The notes under the pieces are model-generated. The model worked only from the letters and a program-made list of their open reading frames with translations, was not told where the DNA came from and ran no database searches. Positions 50,041 through 64,000 of a stretch of 64,000 bases of DNA are shown here, piece after piece; positions within the stretch are counted from its first letter, which is position 1; every line of letters starts with the position of its first letter. The stretch spans positions 3,662,501 through 3,726,500 of the forward strand of contig CM072864.1 in assembly GCA_036937835.1 (NCBI GenBank), given 5' to 3'. Source of the stretch: Pampus argenteus. Lineage: Eukaryota > Chordata > Actinopteri > Scombriformes > Stromateidae. The translations under genes were made by a program, and so were the position numbers.

Positions 50041-53000
50041 TCAGCACCAGGGCTCACGCTGGGCTCTGCCTCGGGCCAGACTGTCAGCCCGCTGCCAGGC
50101 GCTCTTCATCAGGGCGAGGGCCTCACTACAACGCTTCTGCACTGACAGATCGGATACCTCTTTGTGGGGAAGATCAACCTGTGAACACAGTAAGGACATG
50201 CTTGAAGGGTTCAACCAGATGGACAGCCAATGGCAGCAGTTGTTGGTTTTAAGCTTTTATATGCTGGGATTTTAAGAGAGTGTTGGAATTATTAAGTAGT
50301 ATTAGTAATATTACTAAATCAGTTTGTCTTCCCACCTGGAAAATGGCTTTCCATGTGTTATCCAACACCTCCAGCAGTCGATCTCTCTCTTCACATCCAC
50401 TGAAGTACAAGACCCATGGAGGGAGCCACTGAGAGCGATCAGCTGCAAACTCCTACCCACAAAACAGCGGGAGGGAACAGGAAACAGCTTAATGTAAAGG
50501 TTTAAAAAGGTGGTAAAGAACTGTATCGTCGTACTGGGTCAATAATCGTTTACACCTTGAGATAACAACTCACAATCACACAGTACTCCTTGTCGGCTTC
50601 CACGCTGACAGCGGTGACATCACAGATATCGGCGCTGCCCAGCGAACGGAAAAAGCTGGTCTGACAGTCCTGATGGCAAGTTAGCAGCTTCCCGTCTGTC
50701 ACAACTAGGCAACATGGGATACATGGGGTGGGCGCCACACCCTGAGGGATAACCTGGAGGTAAATCATCAAGTGGGCTTACATTAATATACATGTATCCA
50801 GATATACATAATAAGATGAACATCAACAGCTGTTGTAACAAAGTCCTAATGAGCTTTTTCAGGGAGGAAAGCAGCCTGTACAGCGAGCACAGTGCATGTC
50901 AACAGGGACTATTTGCTTATTGTCTAGTTAAAAGCTGTTTGAAAAGCCAGTTCAGCTTGAACTTCCCACTTAGGCTTGAATGAAGCGTAACAATGTGTGA
51001 GATATCACAAAGAGTGCTTTATGTGTTATTATCACATATCATACAAGAAGAAGTGGACTGTTCGTTCCATTCCAACGTGCATGAAGCTCACCTTTGCATT
51101 ATTACTGGAAAAATGGACATAGTTTATAGACTAAACTTATCATTGTCTCCCTGCATCTATTAAGACATTGTACCTCCAATATAAGAAATATAAAACACTA
51201 TAAATCTTTTTTTAATACTGGGTGTATGCACTATGTGAGTCCCCCTCCTTACCCCTTTGGAGACAGACTGGCAGAGCAGCAGCATCCAGTCGGCCATGTC
51301 CTGTTCGTTGTTAGCACTGAGCTCCAGTGGGGGGCGCTCTGTCAGGATGACCTGGAAGGCGTGAGGACGCTCTGTGCTGTTTGCCCGACGGCAGCCTCCA
51401 CAGTGCTCTCCACTGATAATGAATGAGGGGGCAAAATGAGTGTGAAATTATATCAGTGAACAACATTAAGCCTCCACATCTTCCCCATAGTGCTGTTTGT
51501 TGCTTTTGAATACAGTTTAACCATCTCCAGTCCAACTTCCAGCCAGTTGAAGCTTACCCCATGGTGACTGACAGAACAGGTGTCACATCAGTTCTTTCTG
51601 CATACAGGTACAGAATCCCATTGCTGCAAGGAAAATAGGACAAATATTTATCAGTCATCTGATGGGAAGCTGTAATATATACTATTTCGAGGGGCTGGGC
51701 TTCTACTGGTCACTAATGTGGCTTTTAGGTTTTCAGTTTTGTTTCTTATAAAGATGCAACATAAATAAATTATGACCACATGAATTTTAAAATTTTATTA
51801 TGATTCTTGTAATAGGCCATTGCCAAGAAACTGTCAGCCTCTACCCTGCATGTTAGATTACATAGTGTACCACTAGAAAGATTAGTATGGGAGCACAAAC
51901 AGAGCTCTGGCTTTCAGCATGTCTGGCAATAGCAGATGGTGAAAGCAGAAAAAAGCCAAAAGGAAACCACATTTGCAATATATTTGGTATTTTTTTCGTC
52001 AAGCAACCAAGTGTGAAGTGATTTTGTACTGAGGATTGTAGCAAATATGATCTACATTTTTAAAAATACAATATTTTAGGTGTCAGTCACAAAGTCCAGC
52101 TGCTTGTTGCGTTTATGAGGGGAAAGTGGAACTGGAAACATACTTTTAAATGTCAGATGAACAGTATGTAGTATGGAACCCAACATATTAAGTAGTATTA
52201 AGTACCTGAGGACGAGGTAGCAGCTTTTCCACAGCTCTTTGCCCAGGTAGGTGGTTCCAGCCCGGTAATGCACAATCCCCTCCTTGGTGCTGGAAGGTAA
52301 TCTGAAGCTTGATGGGACACCCTGAGGTGACAAAGTCATGTCCATAGGATCCTCCCAGTGGACTAGTGAATACAGTTGGATAGACACTTCGTAAACCTGG
52401 AGAAACAAGGATGCATTTGATTACTGTTGCTTTGAAAGTCAGCATAAGAATAGGAGAGTGAAAAAGGGAACCTTTTAGAAATGGGACTTTCAAGCCTTTC
52501 TAGAATTACAGAAAGACTAAGATATTATGTCTTGTCATTTACAGGTGAGGATTACAACAATTCTACTTTGTGTGTAACCTCAGACTTTATGCATGAGCTT
52601 TGTCAGCCTTCTTTCTGTAACAAACAAACCTGTGATGAAGAACAATTGTGTGTGAAGTTTAACATGTCTTTACCTCACAGTGAGATTCCTGGGAGACAAA
52701 TTTAGTGAGAGCAAGTTTTTCCATGGTGGCGTCAGTCAGCACAGAAGGATACGGAGGCTCGCGACAACCCTTAACCATGGCTGACTTAAGAACAGACAGG
52801 AACCAGCTGAAAGCAAAGGTGAAGGTCAGAGGACCAAAGCGTGCAATTTGAGATGTGTCCTGTGTGGCTTTGTAAAAATGCAAAAATGCCATTTAAATAT
52901 TGATTTAACAACATCATGAAATACCAAGAGTACAGATAGCTATTTTGATTGGTTGCCAAGCTTCAAGTGGGAGGGTATTATCTAATAAGAGCACATCAGG

Positions 53001-56000
53001 GAAGAGAGGAGAATGTCGTGCTGCTGATAGTATAAATCTTGCTGCTCATACTGTGATGGACAAAGTATTTTAGTTTAGTTTCTGTCTGTGCCCTCAACGA
53101 ACTGAAACCAACACTGAGCTCAGTGCAGGTGTGGTAACAGGAAGTGGACCAGAGCAGATAGAAGCACACTCACACAGTCAGCGACGCATCAGCTGTGTCC
53201 AACAGGAACTTCCTTCGTCTGTTGGTGCAAACAACCGTCACTGTCTGCTGGTCGAGGCCCACCTAAAAGAAAACAGCATTAAACTCACATTAGACATAAA
53301 ACTAACATCACACTCCATCTTCCCGGATCTTATGCTTAAGTCTACAGGTGAGAAAATAGCAAATCTTTGCTGTGCTTACTGAAAGATAGTCCAGCTCGTT
53401 ATAAGAAACAGCATCTTCTACTGTGTAAGGCTTCTCTGCCGCACCTGTGGATAAAAAAACAGAAGTACAACCAAGACTTGATCAATTTAAGAGATGAAGG
53501 CTTGTTTCCCTTGTGCTCAACATGTATTGTAAAAAAAAAACTGAAGCCAGATTATGCTGGGCTGGGTTTGTAGCCACTGACCTTTCCTAAGCAGGTAGAT
53601 GTAACAGTCAGTCAGCAGCAGGTAAAGGGGCTGCAGGTCACCCTCCATATGGCCGGTACTCATCCTCACCATCTGAAAACACAAATTGTGCTAAGTGTTG
53701 GCAACTGTCATACTCACAGTGTGCTGTTCACTAATGATGGTTTCTGGCAACTGAACAGCACATAGCAGAGATCGAGGCGTAGCAATTACTTTTTTTTGTG
53801 CTATGGTATGAGCATAGTGCTACAACTATAGCGGTTTAGCAGCTGTAAGAGTAGAGTTTTAAAACCAACATACATTACTACAGAATGAGCAAAAGCACAA
53901 TCAAGAGACAATTGACAAACTGAGGCTTGCAACACTTTGAAGCAACCGTCCCCAAAACATGTCTTATGTCAAAACAAGTATGAGTCAATCAATACCTCAA
54001 CAACCATCCTTCCTGGCTGACAAATGAACGAAAGAGGATTACTTTTCTTCACAATTAACTTACATTCATAAAGGGCCGATTGAAAGGGCAAGGAAAGCAC
54101 TATTAAGCAAATACACTGAGGTTTTCTCCTTCAGATCTAACTTCAGTAAAGTCACAATGAATACAGAATAGTGCCTCAGTCGTCACCTTGAAGAGCTGCT
54201 CCTCATTCTCTCTGAATACATGGATCATGAGAAGGAGCAAGTGATTGTTATCCACCCTGAAAGATAAAGAGTGAAGAAAATTAACCTCACTTTACACTTA
54301 AACAATATTACATCAACAACTATTGTAGGAACTTCTTACTTAAACTCTGCGGGATGAGAACTTTCTGAGGGACTAAGCTTCTCCTCTTGTAGTTGTTCTC
54401 CTGCATCCTCAGCTGTAAACTTGTTCTCGGCTGTTTCTTCTCCTTCTTGTACGTCCTCCCCTCTGTTCTTCATGTTGGGCTCTTGTCCTGCTGGCGCTTT
54501 TGCCTCTCCTTCATCTTCATGGCCACCTGAAAGAGTTTGTGACTCGCTATGCTCTGTAGAGTCATGGTGGCCACCACCTGTGGGAGCAGAGTCTGGACTG
54601 CTGGGGGTAAAGCAGTCTGAGGGCGTAGGAGAGGTCTGCAGGTGGTTGAGGCTTGTGGCCAGAGGTGTGCGCGACGTCTCTCCTGTGATTGGGTCAGGTG
54701 GTTTGCCCCCTGAATCCTCTCGAAAGGGCTGCTGTGCAGGAGGCTCGGGGCCCCGGTTACAGCCTTTGTTATTTTTCTCCCCCTCCTCTAGGTGATCCCA
54801 GGCCTCCTCCTTATCCAGAACCCCGTTGAGCCGGTCCATGACGTCACTGAGGGGTTGGCCCACACTATCCATGGAGGTGTCTGTCATCTCAGGGAGCCGT
54901 AGGAGGCCTTCCACCCCGTCTTCATCCCCTTCCTCCACAACCTCTGTTCCCGCCCTGCTTCTCCTCGACTCTCCTTCAGCGTCATGATGAATTTCAGTGC
55001 AGTTTAATGAATCGACATCGTCTGAGCCTTGGAGGCTGTTGTCCATTTCCATGTGCTCAGAGGAGACTGAGTTATGGATGCTGTCGCTAGAATCTGTGGA
55101 GCCCTTCCCACGTCGCTTCTTGGCTGGTTTCCTTCGTCTGGCCATCCTGAAAGACCACAGTGCTGCTCTAAATACAATGTGATTACCTATGCAGATAGAA
55201 CAAAAACCAGAAATTGATATATACTGTACCTAATGACCTCCAGCTCATTGTTTGTGCTCTCTGTGTCATCTCCGGTGGTGGCGGCATTGTGGCAGCTGGC
55301 CACGTGAACCGGCGTGACGTCGGCTGAGGTGTTGGTGGTGTTGGTGTCTGAGTCCTCATTGAAGGGGTTGAATCTAAACGTGGGACTGTGAGGAGAAATA
55401 TGAGCTACCTTCACCTTGGCAGTGCTGGCAGAAAGGACCACTGTGTCGCTGATGACCGTCTGGGGGTCAGAGCCACTGGATCGTGGGCAGCTGGCCTGGT
55501 CGGTCAGGTCACCCTCTACCATAAAAACGGACACTGAGTTACCATAAAGGCAGCAACTACCCACATTTTCTTTTAGTCATAGAAATACACAGAATTTTTC
55601 GGTAGTGTCTCACTGAAAAGTTGAGTAAAAAACAGAGACAGAAAAATTTATTTTATTCATTTTGTTGCTATTCATACACATGATGGATGATTTCTTTTGT
55701 CTATGTTTTTTTTATAATTAATGAAAACTTGACCATTGAGACAATTTCATGAAAAACTTTGTGTATTTCTTCAGCAGCACAGCACATACATAAATGTTAG
55801 GGGCTGTAGTGTTCTCTGTAGTTTATCAGCAGGGTCAGAGAGGCACAAAACGTAATGCATAAGATATCCAGTAAATACAGAGGCAGCAGCGTTCTTTGCA
55901 GTGGCACAGGCCTGGATCGAGCATTACTTCTATAGCGAGTGGTGGGTCATGATTTGCAAGAATCCATATATGCTTTTATGTTAATTTAAATGTATGGTAT

Positions 56001-59000
56001 TCATAACAAAATAGACACATGCAGATTCCAGGTGTATAAAGAAGTTTACAGCAAAAAAAATTCTTTAGAAAAACACAACAAAAAGATCATTTTCACTATG
56101 ACCTTGAGCAAATATTCTCGACCCTCAGGTCACACTACAGTTCTGCTGAATCTAGGCCAGTGCCACGTGTCACGCAGGAAGAAGACAGGACAAAAACACC
56201 GATACACACACACAGACACACACACAGATACACAATACTGGAGACAGACTGGACGAGGTGAGTACCAACTATATCAGACATCTTGATGTGGTAAACAATA
56301 AGGCAGAGTGAGCATTAGGATCATTCCCTGGATGAGTAACACATGCGCAACATGACAGAAAACATTCCCATGTATCCAACCAACACTGAATTCCCAGATG
56401 ACCCAAACTTACCAGTCAACTTATTGTGCATGATGATGCCTTATATTTTCGTTCAATGACTTGGAACTAAAATCATCTTTTTTTTTATTGAATTCAGTGC
56501 ACATAACATATATATTACGTGCACTGATCAGAAATTTAAATACCGTACTAATATGTTAATATTATTTTAGTCAGATCATCCCTGGTGTTTTCACCATCTA
56601 GTCTTCACTTATTCTAATAAAAGTCACAAATATGTCATTATGGGTTTCTAAGTGTGCCAATATTTTATACTATGCGTTTTTATTTCTGCCTTGAACATAT
56701 CCCAGAAAGGTTCATTTTGATGATCCTAAATTCTTTATTGAGTACACTGAGCAGGATATGGTGAAATTAACTATAATACAAGTCCACAAAACTTGCATAT
56801 CTATGATTTATTTCAATTATAATTTAAAGTGTGCAGGATTTAAGAGTTTAAGAAGAAGCTACAATCTATCACAATGTTAAAAATAAAGTTTAAAAAAAAT
56901 GTATACGATTATACACTAAACTACCTATTTTTGTTTATCAAATCTAGTTACGCAACCACATATGAATAATTTAAATTTAATTTAAAGTTCACCAAATCTA
57001 GTAACTAACAAATTGTAGTCATGTGCCACAGACTTTTATATTTAAACCCACATGTCTTCCAAATGACCCCCCCTCCAAAACTGGGGCACTTTTATCCAGT
57101 TAGCTATATTTTGGCTAGAGTACCCAGCATGCATTAAGCACAAACTGTGGTATGGCCATGCCGAATAGAAGGGAGGGGATGAAAGGGCAGGAAGGGGAGG
57201 GGTTGACCAATGTCCCACCTTCCCAGTCTGCACTTGGCATTGACTGCAACACGGGGAAGATGTCACCGAAATCATAATCTAAAAAAAGGAGGGATAACAT
57301 TGAACATTAGAGAGAGGTGGAGTGGAGACAGGAGAGAGGAGGTTGAGACAATGGTACAGAAATAGAACAGAATGACATGTTGTATATGAAAAATGTAGAA
57401 TTAATAGGAAAAAAATAGACTGTGGGAACTAAAAGGAGGGAAATGCTCCAGTACTTTGTGGACAGTGATAGGGAAAGCATTCACTAAGTGCTGCAATCAC
57501 CAATGAGAACATTCTGTAACCGTCAGCCTCTGCAAATGAGATCCATTTAATAATATGCACTTTGGTATCTGTGAGTCACGAGTGTCTGGCAAGACCAATC
57601 TAAGTTCTGGTTCAACATGCCATTAGCTTGACATCACTGTATGAATTTTCTCCAAAAGCTTAGGGGTGTGCACTCGGTTTCCTGCGGGGCTCGGCCGCAT
57701 CATAAACCCAAAAATAAAGACTGCCATTCTCAGCATATTTAATCAGCAGATTCACATTGGAATAAATCGTTATAATAATAAAAAAATGTTCAGATTAGAG
57801 CCATTTTGAGACATGAACCTGACACTCGATATTTGCTAGAAACGACACTGGCTGGCTAATAATAATGATCAAGTTAAACAAGTGATCAAATAAAACAGGG
57901 GTTAAAGAAAACCAGTGCACCTTACCTTCACTTGAGGGGGCTATGGCACTGTCATCCCACTCCAGGTTGGTGGAGGTGAGGGAGGTGAAGGAGTGCAGGG
58001 ACAGGCTGTCTGAGCTGGGCAGCCTTTCCTCAAAGTCCAGCAGGTTCTGGGGTTTGTAGTATTCTGGCATGTAAGGGGCTACGTCCAGATAAGGAACATC
58101 CTGAGCCAGCAGGACGCGACAGGAATGTTAGAGGCACGTTACTCACTAATTTAAAAGCTGAACCTTTGTATTGATATTGTCATGGAATATATGCTAACCA
58201 GCTCCAGATCAAAGCGAATGAACTCCAGGCCTGACACTAGTGTGAGGAAGAGCGTGAGGTGGTCGTGGCTGCAGACCAGCGCATTCCTTGAAGAGACAGA
58301 AATCAGATGGCTGCATGTGAAGAATGAATAAATATACCTGAGGAGTGTTTAAGAAACTGCTAGTGGAAGATGTGACAATAACAACAACAGAAAGTAATTC
58401 CAGGAATACACTTTACATTTAAACTTGTTAGCATCAATTTGTGAGAAAGTCTGAGGATGGATAAAGGTCAGACTACTGTATGACATACTTGAAATAATAC
58501 TTCTGTAGTAATCCTTGGTTCTCCTGGAAGAGGCGCAGGTAGCTCTCTAAAGAGCTCTCACTCAACGCTAGGTACAACCATGCCCGACCTACACAGAATA
58601 ATAAAGAGTTACTTTCTGTGCGTATAAAGTATTGAAGGAGGATTTGTGTACACTACATGTGAGTGTGTTTGACTGTGAGAGAGAGATGTCTCACTTCGTC
58701 CGAGGTTGGTTGCTATGTGCTGTAGCTCATCTATCTGGCGGACAGCCTCTCTCCTGGTGAAGTGAAGGACCAGGACCCAGTAGCCTGAAGAGATGTCCTG
58801 CAGCCTACAATGCAGAAAACAGTCAACAACATCATGTGCATGAGGTACAAAGGGGACAGAGGAGGGTAGCGACAGAAGAGAACTCAATTTAGACAGACAT
58901 TTGACAGTAATAATAACAAAAAGCATGTATTGTGAGAGAAGATTTAGCTTGTTCACAGCTGCCAGAAAACACAAAAATAATAGGATTTATAAAAAGGAAT

Positions 59001-60956
59001 GCATGCATGACGGATATAAACAAATCTGATCGCTATTCACAGTTTGCACATTTCAGTGTGCATTTATGCACTTTAATTAATATACTGTTACTCTTACCCA
59101 TACAGCAGAGCATGGTCAAGATGTTCACAGAGACGCTGCAGGACGCGGTCGTGATTTCGGATGGCGGGAGTCTCATCTTCACAGGCCGCAAAGTAACTCT
59201 GCAACTTTAGAGAGACGTGACTTTTCTGTTTGTTTGTTTGCAGTTTTTTTAAAAAAAAGCTGGTTGTACTTTAAAGGTTATCATAAAGGACACATCTTTA
59301 AATTACACTTATTAAAGTGTCTCATTTCGGCTGGCTGGATTGAGTGTATAGATCTGAAGATAATAAAAAGAAGAGTCTTTTTATTATTTATCCTGTGCAT
59401 TCCTAAAACCAGCTGCAGTTTATTGAGAGTGCGTTCAAAAGCATGCAAAACTGTCTTTTATGTAACAAGACATGCAATGGACTTTTTATTCCAACCAACC
59501 TGATGACCAAAACCTTGTTTCTTTCATTCTTTTGGCTCTGTACTCAAACAGAACAATAACTATGAGCATTTAACAATAAGGGTGCTTACGAGTGTTAGAA
59601 ATCACACCCCTTTTATACATAGTCCCTAAAGCTGAGGACGGTGTAGCAGGATGATTCTCCAACAGTCAACAGGAAAGATACTGCGTGTCTGTGGGTAGGA
59701 AACCGCAAAGGATCTATAACCAACTTATGATTTTTATAACTCAATTCATCAAATACATTTTGGTCTCCAAAAAGTGGAAGACAGTATTAAAAAAGGCTAG
59801 AATTTCTATGTTGTCAGTCTCTTGTGGATGTAATCAAAGGGTGACAGACCACACTTTTCAGAACCAAAACAACAAGAAATGCATCACTTTCCTAATACTT
59901 TACTTACTGACTGCACTACACATTAGGTATCTTACTAGATGGGAATCATTTACATTAAAGCCACACTTCTATTGACACATACGGAGCACAATGTTAGCTG
60001 CAGCTTTACTGAAAGGAACCATGTGTTCATGTAGATGATGCTATTTGTGTTTCTCTGAGGATCCACAATCCTGCAGAACCCCGAGGCACCGACCCGAATG
60101 TAGGTTAGAGAAGCTTCCTGATACAGATAAAGATCCTGTGACTATATCCACATGACTAAGCAATGTCCATCCCAGGGTAAACACTGTACACCTTCTGGGA
60201 AGCTTCAGGCATATTTCATAAGCACTTTTACAGTCATAATGATGAAAGTGATAAATTAGGTAAATAGGCTAAAGGCTTATTAGATAAATGTGGGTTAAAG
60301 GAATAAGACACTGGGTTCTTTGTATTAAACATAATAACATAGAGCTTCCTAATGCAATAACTTGATTATGTGACTGGTGGACAATAATGCAGACAGACAG
60401 AGATGAGAAAACTCAAATGTGATTTTTGAAAGTCAACATACAAGAAAAGGATGAAGATAGATAACAATGCTCTTTGTCAGGTTATTAGAGGGTAGTTCTC
60501 CAGCTTAACAAAAATATATAAATATACCCTTATGTTGCAAATATGTGTCTGATGTATATACTGGTTGCAGCAGGTGTGTTCATAACACATACCGCAGTGA
60601 GCAGACACTGGGGCTTGGTGACATTTATTGTACTTTATGGTATATAAGTAACTGGAACATGACAGCTGGCGGCTATACATATGAAGGGAAATTGATAATT
60701 TGTAGAGAATAGTTTATATGTTAATTTATTTCATCAGTGAGGGCAAGGCCCTTCCCAGACGGCGAGCTGGTCATGTCCCTACGAAATGTAAGTTACCAAT
60801 AAATGACCTGAGGTTAGCTAACGTTAAACAGTAAATTCAAAGATGTACTTAAATTAAACTATGTGACATTGTTCAGCTGGTTAAGTGTGGACTCACCTTC
60901 TTGACAGACAGGGAGATGTTTTCCAATATGCGGTCCTTTACTTTGAGTTGATCCAT
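50041..60956 (-). CDS. plekhm2: Pleckstrin homology and RUN domain protein PLEKHM2 (SKIP)
   Basis: Lysosomal adaptor: the RUN domain binds the GTPase Arl8 and W-acidic motifs recruit kinesin-1 light chain for outward lysosome transport. Twenty coding exons close in phase to 1030 residues (human about 1019): 60897-60956, 59098-59204, 58695-58804, 58489-58588, 58199-58286, 57926-58100, 57219-57278, 55230-55515, 54340-55146, 54187-54256, 53582-53672, 53380-53444, 53174-53262, 52674-52806, 52206-52396, 51558-51623, 51253-51412, 50574-50753, 50336-50452 and 50041-50178. Start MDQLKVKDRILENISLSVKK. RUN: SGYWVLVLHFTRREAVRQID, FIRFDLEL. Both kinesin motifs are kept: LEWDDS (W203) and ADWE (W232). An acidic, disordered centre is encoded mainly by one 807-nt exon. 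C-terminal half: NNHLLLLMIHVFRENEEQLF, KGCREPPYPSVLTDATMEKL, PH domain VHYRAGTTYLGKELWKSCYL to CRRANSTERPHAFQVILTER, then GVAPTPCIPCCLVVTDGKLL and a terminus in REPWC. No missing key residue was seen. Confidence 0.97.
54421..54795 (+). other. Antisense open frame across plekhm2 exon 9 (not a gene)
   Basis: A 124-codon plus-strand frame exists only because it mirrors the GC-biased, Ser/Glu-rich coding exon on the other strand. It has no splice sites or promoter context. It is listed so that it is not mistaken for a gene. Confidence 0.8.
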
Positions 60957-61560
60957 CACTGCTCTGTCAGCTGACTCCCAAAGCAGAGCTCTTGTTTTGC
61001 TAAAGCTAACGCCGCCTTAGCTAGCTAACATCTTGCGCTCATAAAAAGCAGCAGCCGGCTTCAAAACTGACAATACAGCTTCTTGTCTGTCAATTTATAC
61101 ACACTGAATATATGTCAGCAGCGTTGATAAACGACTGTCAACAACTGTTATGCCTAACGAGCCGTTTAATAATGTTACGTCAACCTCTGTCGACAGATGC
61201 GGTTAGCAGTTAGCTTAAGTAATGTTGCTTTACTTCGAGTACAGTTAGCCACTTGACTTGTTTTTTTTAACGGCGGACAGCCTGAAGGTAGCTAGCTAAC
61301 TTTTAAGAAGCCAACCATTCATTACGTTTAGCCTACACTTGTTTATCACACTTTCCGTTTCATCGCACTAGTTAAATATTGTTAACTACTTCAAGTTACC
61401 TTTTCGCGTATTCACCCTTTCAACAGCGACATATAACTGTTTGTTTTTCCATTTAAGCCTCAGACGTTTAAAAGCTTCACTTTTTCTGCTACTAACGGCT
61501 CGTCGGGTGACGTCACTGTTATCATGAGCGTGTTAAACCAGTTTTTATTAAAATGAATAA
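60957..61560 (-). promoter_or_regulatory. plekhm2: plekhm2 promoter and 5' UTR region, with a CRE at 61508-61515
   Basis: DNA immediately upstream of the plekhm2 start codon. A perfect CREB/ATF palindrome TGACGTCA lies at 61508-61515, about 550 bases upstream. No TATA box is placed. The TSS is unknown. Confidence 0.4.
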
Positions 61561-62314
61561 GACACAACTAAACATTATGTATGAATATCAATATATATAT
61601 ATTTATATTAATATTCTGGATATTTTGACTCTCAAACCAATGGTTGGTTTTCCAATTAAGATAAGAAAAAAAAACCCCAGAAAGTTCAATGGACTGTCAG
61701 TTTATTAATTTTACTGGGAACATTTCACATCTATAAAATCCAAAATCCCGTTTGAACATTTTATGATTGAATTATGAAAGTATTTTGACTCTATCCAACT
61801 TATAAACAATAAATAAAATGTGCACATACAGCTCTGAGATCTGATTTCTTTGCCTTTTCTGTTATTTTCTATTTATTATTATTACTTTGAACCTCTGTTC
61901 TGTTCCCACGTTGACTGTATCAACAATTAAATCATACTTTAATCTTTATTTCATTTTATGACACCTAATTGTTTTATTATTGTCACACATATTGTGAGTG
62001 AAGATTTCTACAAAATAAAGTGGAAAAAAATAATCATCAGTGATACAAAAAAATTGACAATGTGAAGTTTTCTTGCTCATGTTTGTAAAAAGACAACTTA
62101 GTTTTTAATCTTCAGAAGTTACTTTGTCATGTTTTATCTTACTCATAAATAAATCTGCTCTCATTCACCTGCATGCACCTGGGCGAATCATGTGACATTA
62201 TGAACGAACTACAATAATAAATCAGTCACAGTGTGGAGCATTATTAAGTAAAAAAAAAGACAATTACATCATGTGACAGAGAACAGGAACTTCTATTGAG
62301 TGGAATGTCCATAT
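61561..62314. other. Intergenic DNA between ddost and plekhm2
   Basis: AT-rich sequence with no exon, ORF or recognised element, between the putative ddost poly(A) site and the plekhm2 promoter. Confidence 0.4.
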
Positions 62315-62320
62315 TTTATT
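62315..62320 (-). terminator. ddost: Candidate polyadenylation signal of ddost
   Basis: TTTATT on plus is AATAAA on minus, about 480 bases after the ddost stop. Confidence 0.45.
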
Positions 62321-62583
62321 GTTTAAGATGACTCCAACGTTTTTGAAACACATTCAAGTCTTATCAAAACAACTCAACAGTTGGCATATTCAGTGCAGGT
62401 AATCATCACCTTACCTAATAGTGAATGTAGGGGTCAAAATTTAATGGATGGATGAACTGGATCTCATGTTCCAAGGCAAGTGCTCTACCTACCTCAGATC
62501 ATTTTATCAAATGTAAAGCAACTTTATACAAACACTGACTGACTTCTAAACATTTACAGGCCTTTGAGTGATCGACGAAGTAC

Positions 62584-62607
62584 AAAAAAAAAAAAAAAAA
62601 AAAAAAA
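62584..62607. repeat. 24-base poly-A tract in the ddost 3' UTR
   Basis: Reads as a U24 tract in the ddost transcript, which is encoded on the minus strand. Confidence 0.9.
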
Positions 62608-62797
62608 GGAAATAAAGAAACCCAACCATTGCATTAGTCAGCACACGTTTGGCCTCAAAACCCAATTACTCGAGTGCCCTTATACCCGAACAGAAACTGT
62701 GTTTGTATAGAGGACCGCAGTCCAAGTCCCTGCGTGAAGACAATCGATTTCAACTCTTCACGCCTCAAGTTCAGTTGTGTAATCTCGTTTCTCGGCA

Positions 62798-63657
<860 letters not shown>

Positions 63658-64000
63658 CTACCGGAGACCACAAACAGGAGAAGAGAGTTCAACCACAGCA
63701 TACTGATAGTTTGACAAAAATTATTTTTAGTATAATCTATTAAGAGTCATCTGCCTCTGATGGGATGCAGTTTTTACAGCAGAATTGATCGATATTCTAC
63801 TGATCGTCAGTAGGAGGATAAGAGTCTGGTTACGATCACGCTATTTGGAGCAGCTTTAAAATGATTCTGAAAACTTTCCTCCTTTAGTTTTGTTTTTGCA
63901 GGTTAAGTTTGGAAACATGGAAATGTCTCCATTTTAAAAAAAAAATTTAAAAACAGAACACCTGTTAATATGGGGAAAAAGAAACAGTAACCAGGATGTC
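63658..64000 (-). other. ddost: ddost intron at the window edge
   Basis: Follows the acceptor at 63658-63659 on the minus strand. No further coding exon can be recognised before the window ends. Confidence 0.6.

Noticed and set aside
54421..54795. 124-codon plus-strand ORF
   Set aside because: Shadow of the long plekhm2 exon on the opposite strand.

Overview
This window is vertebrate nuclear DNA, most likely from a percomorph (spiny-rayed) teleost. The genes are split into short exons with consensus splice sites. The proteins match vertebrate families almost residue for residue. The introns and intergenic DNA are full of CA/TA microsatellites, and there are small hAT-like elements and a dispersed repeat of a kind I associate with percomorph genomes. 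The species cannot be named from sequence alone.

Six genes can be reconstructed with exon phases that close. From left to right they are: ttll10 (plus strand, 5' end outside the window, stop at 5443); a plekhn1-like double-PH gene (plus, 5998-11194); arhgef19 (minus, 13586-18663, 15 coding exons); ano7 (minus, 34344-44279, 22 coding exons); plekhm2 (minus, 50041-60956, 20 coding exons); and the last four coding exons of ddost (minus, from 62798 to beyond the right edge). All six relate to human chromosome 1p36, if the ANO7 pseudogene next to human ARHGEF19 is counted for ano7. This is therefore a rearranged block of conserved synteny.

The genes do not form one pathway. They cover tubulin glycylation (ttll10), a membrane-anchored lipid-binding adaptor (plekhn1-like), Rho GTPase activation (arhgef19), a TMEM16 membrane protein (ano7), Arl8/kinesin-linked lysosome transport (plekhm2) and N-glycosylation in the ER (ddost).

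The largest gene-free stretch, 18685-34257, lies upstream of arhgef19. It holds a cluster of CA microsatellites, two stretches that read like conserved noncoding DNA, a triplicated CArG-like motif and several transposon remnants. Two minisatellites sit inside introns: a 17-bp array in ttll10 and a composite array in the plekhn1-like gene. The second runs up to, and may include, a splice acceptor.

I found no prokaryotic-type system, CRISPR array, tRNA, rRNA or clearly novel coding system. The observations most worth a check are the minisatellite at an exon boundary, the intact ano7 beside arhgef19, the GC-AG intron in ano7 and the candidate regulatory DNA upstream of arhgef19.
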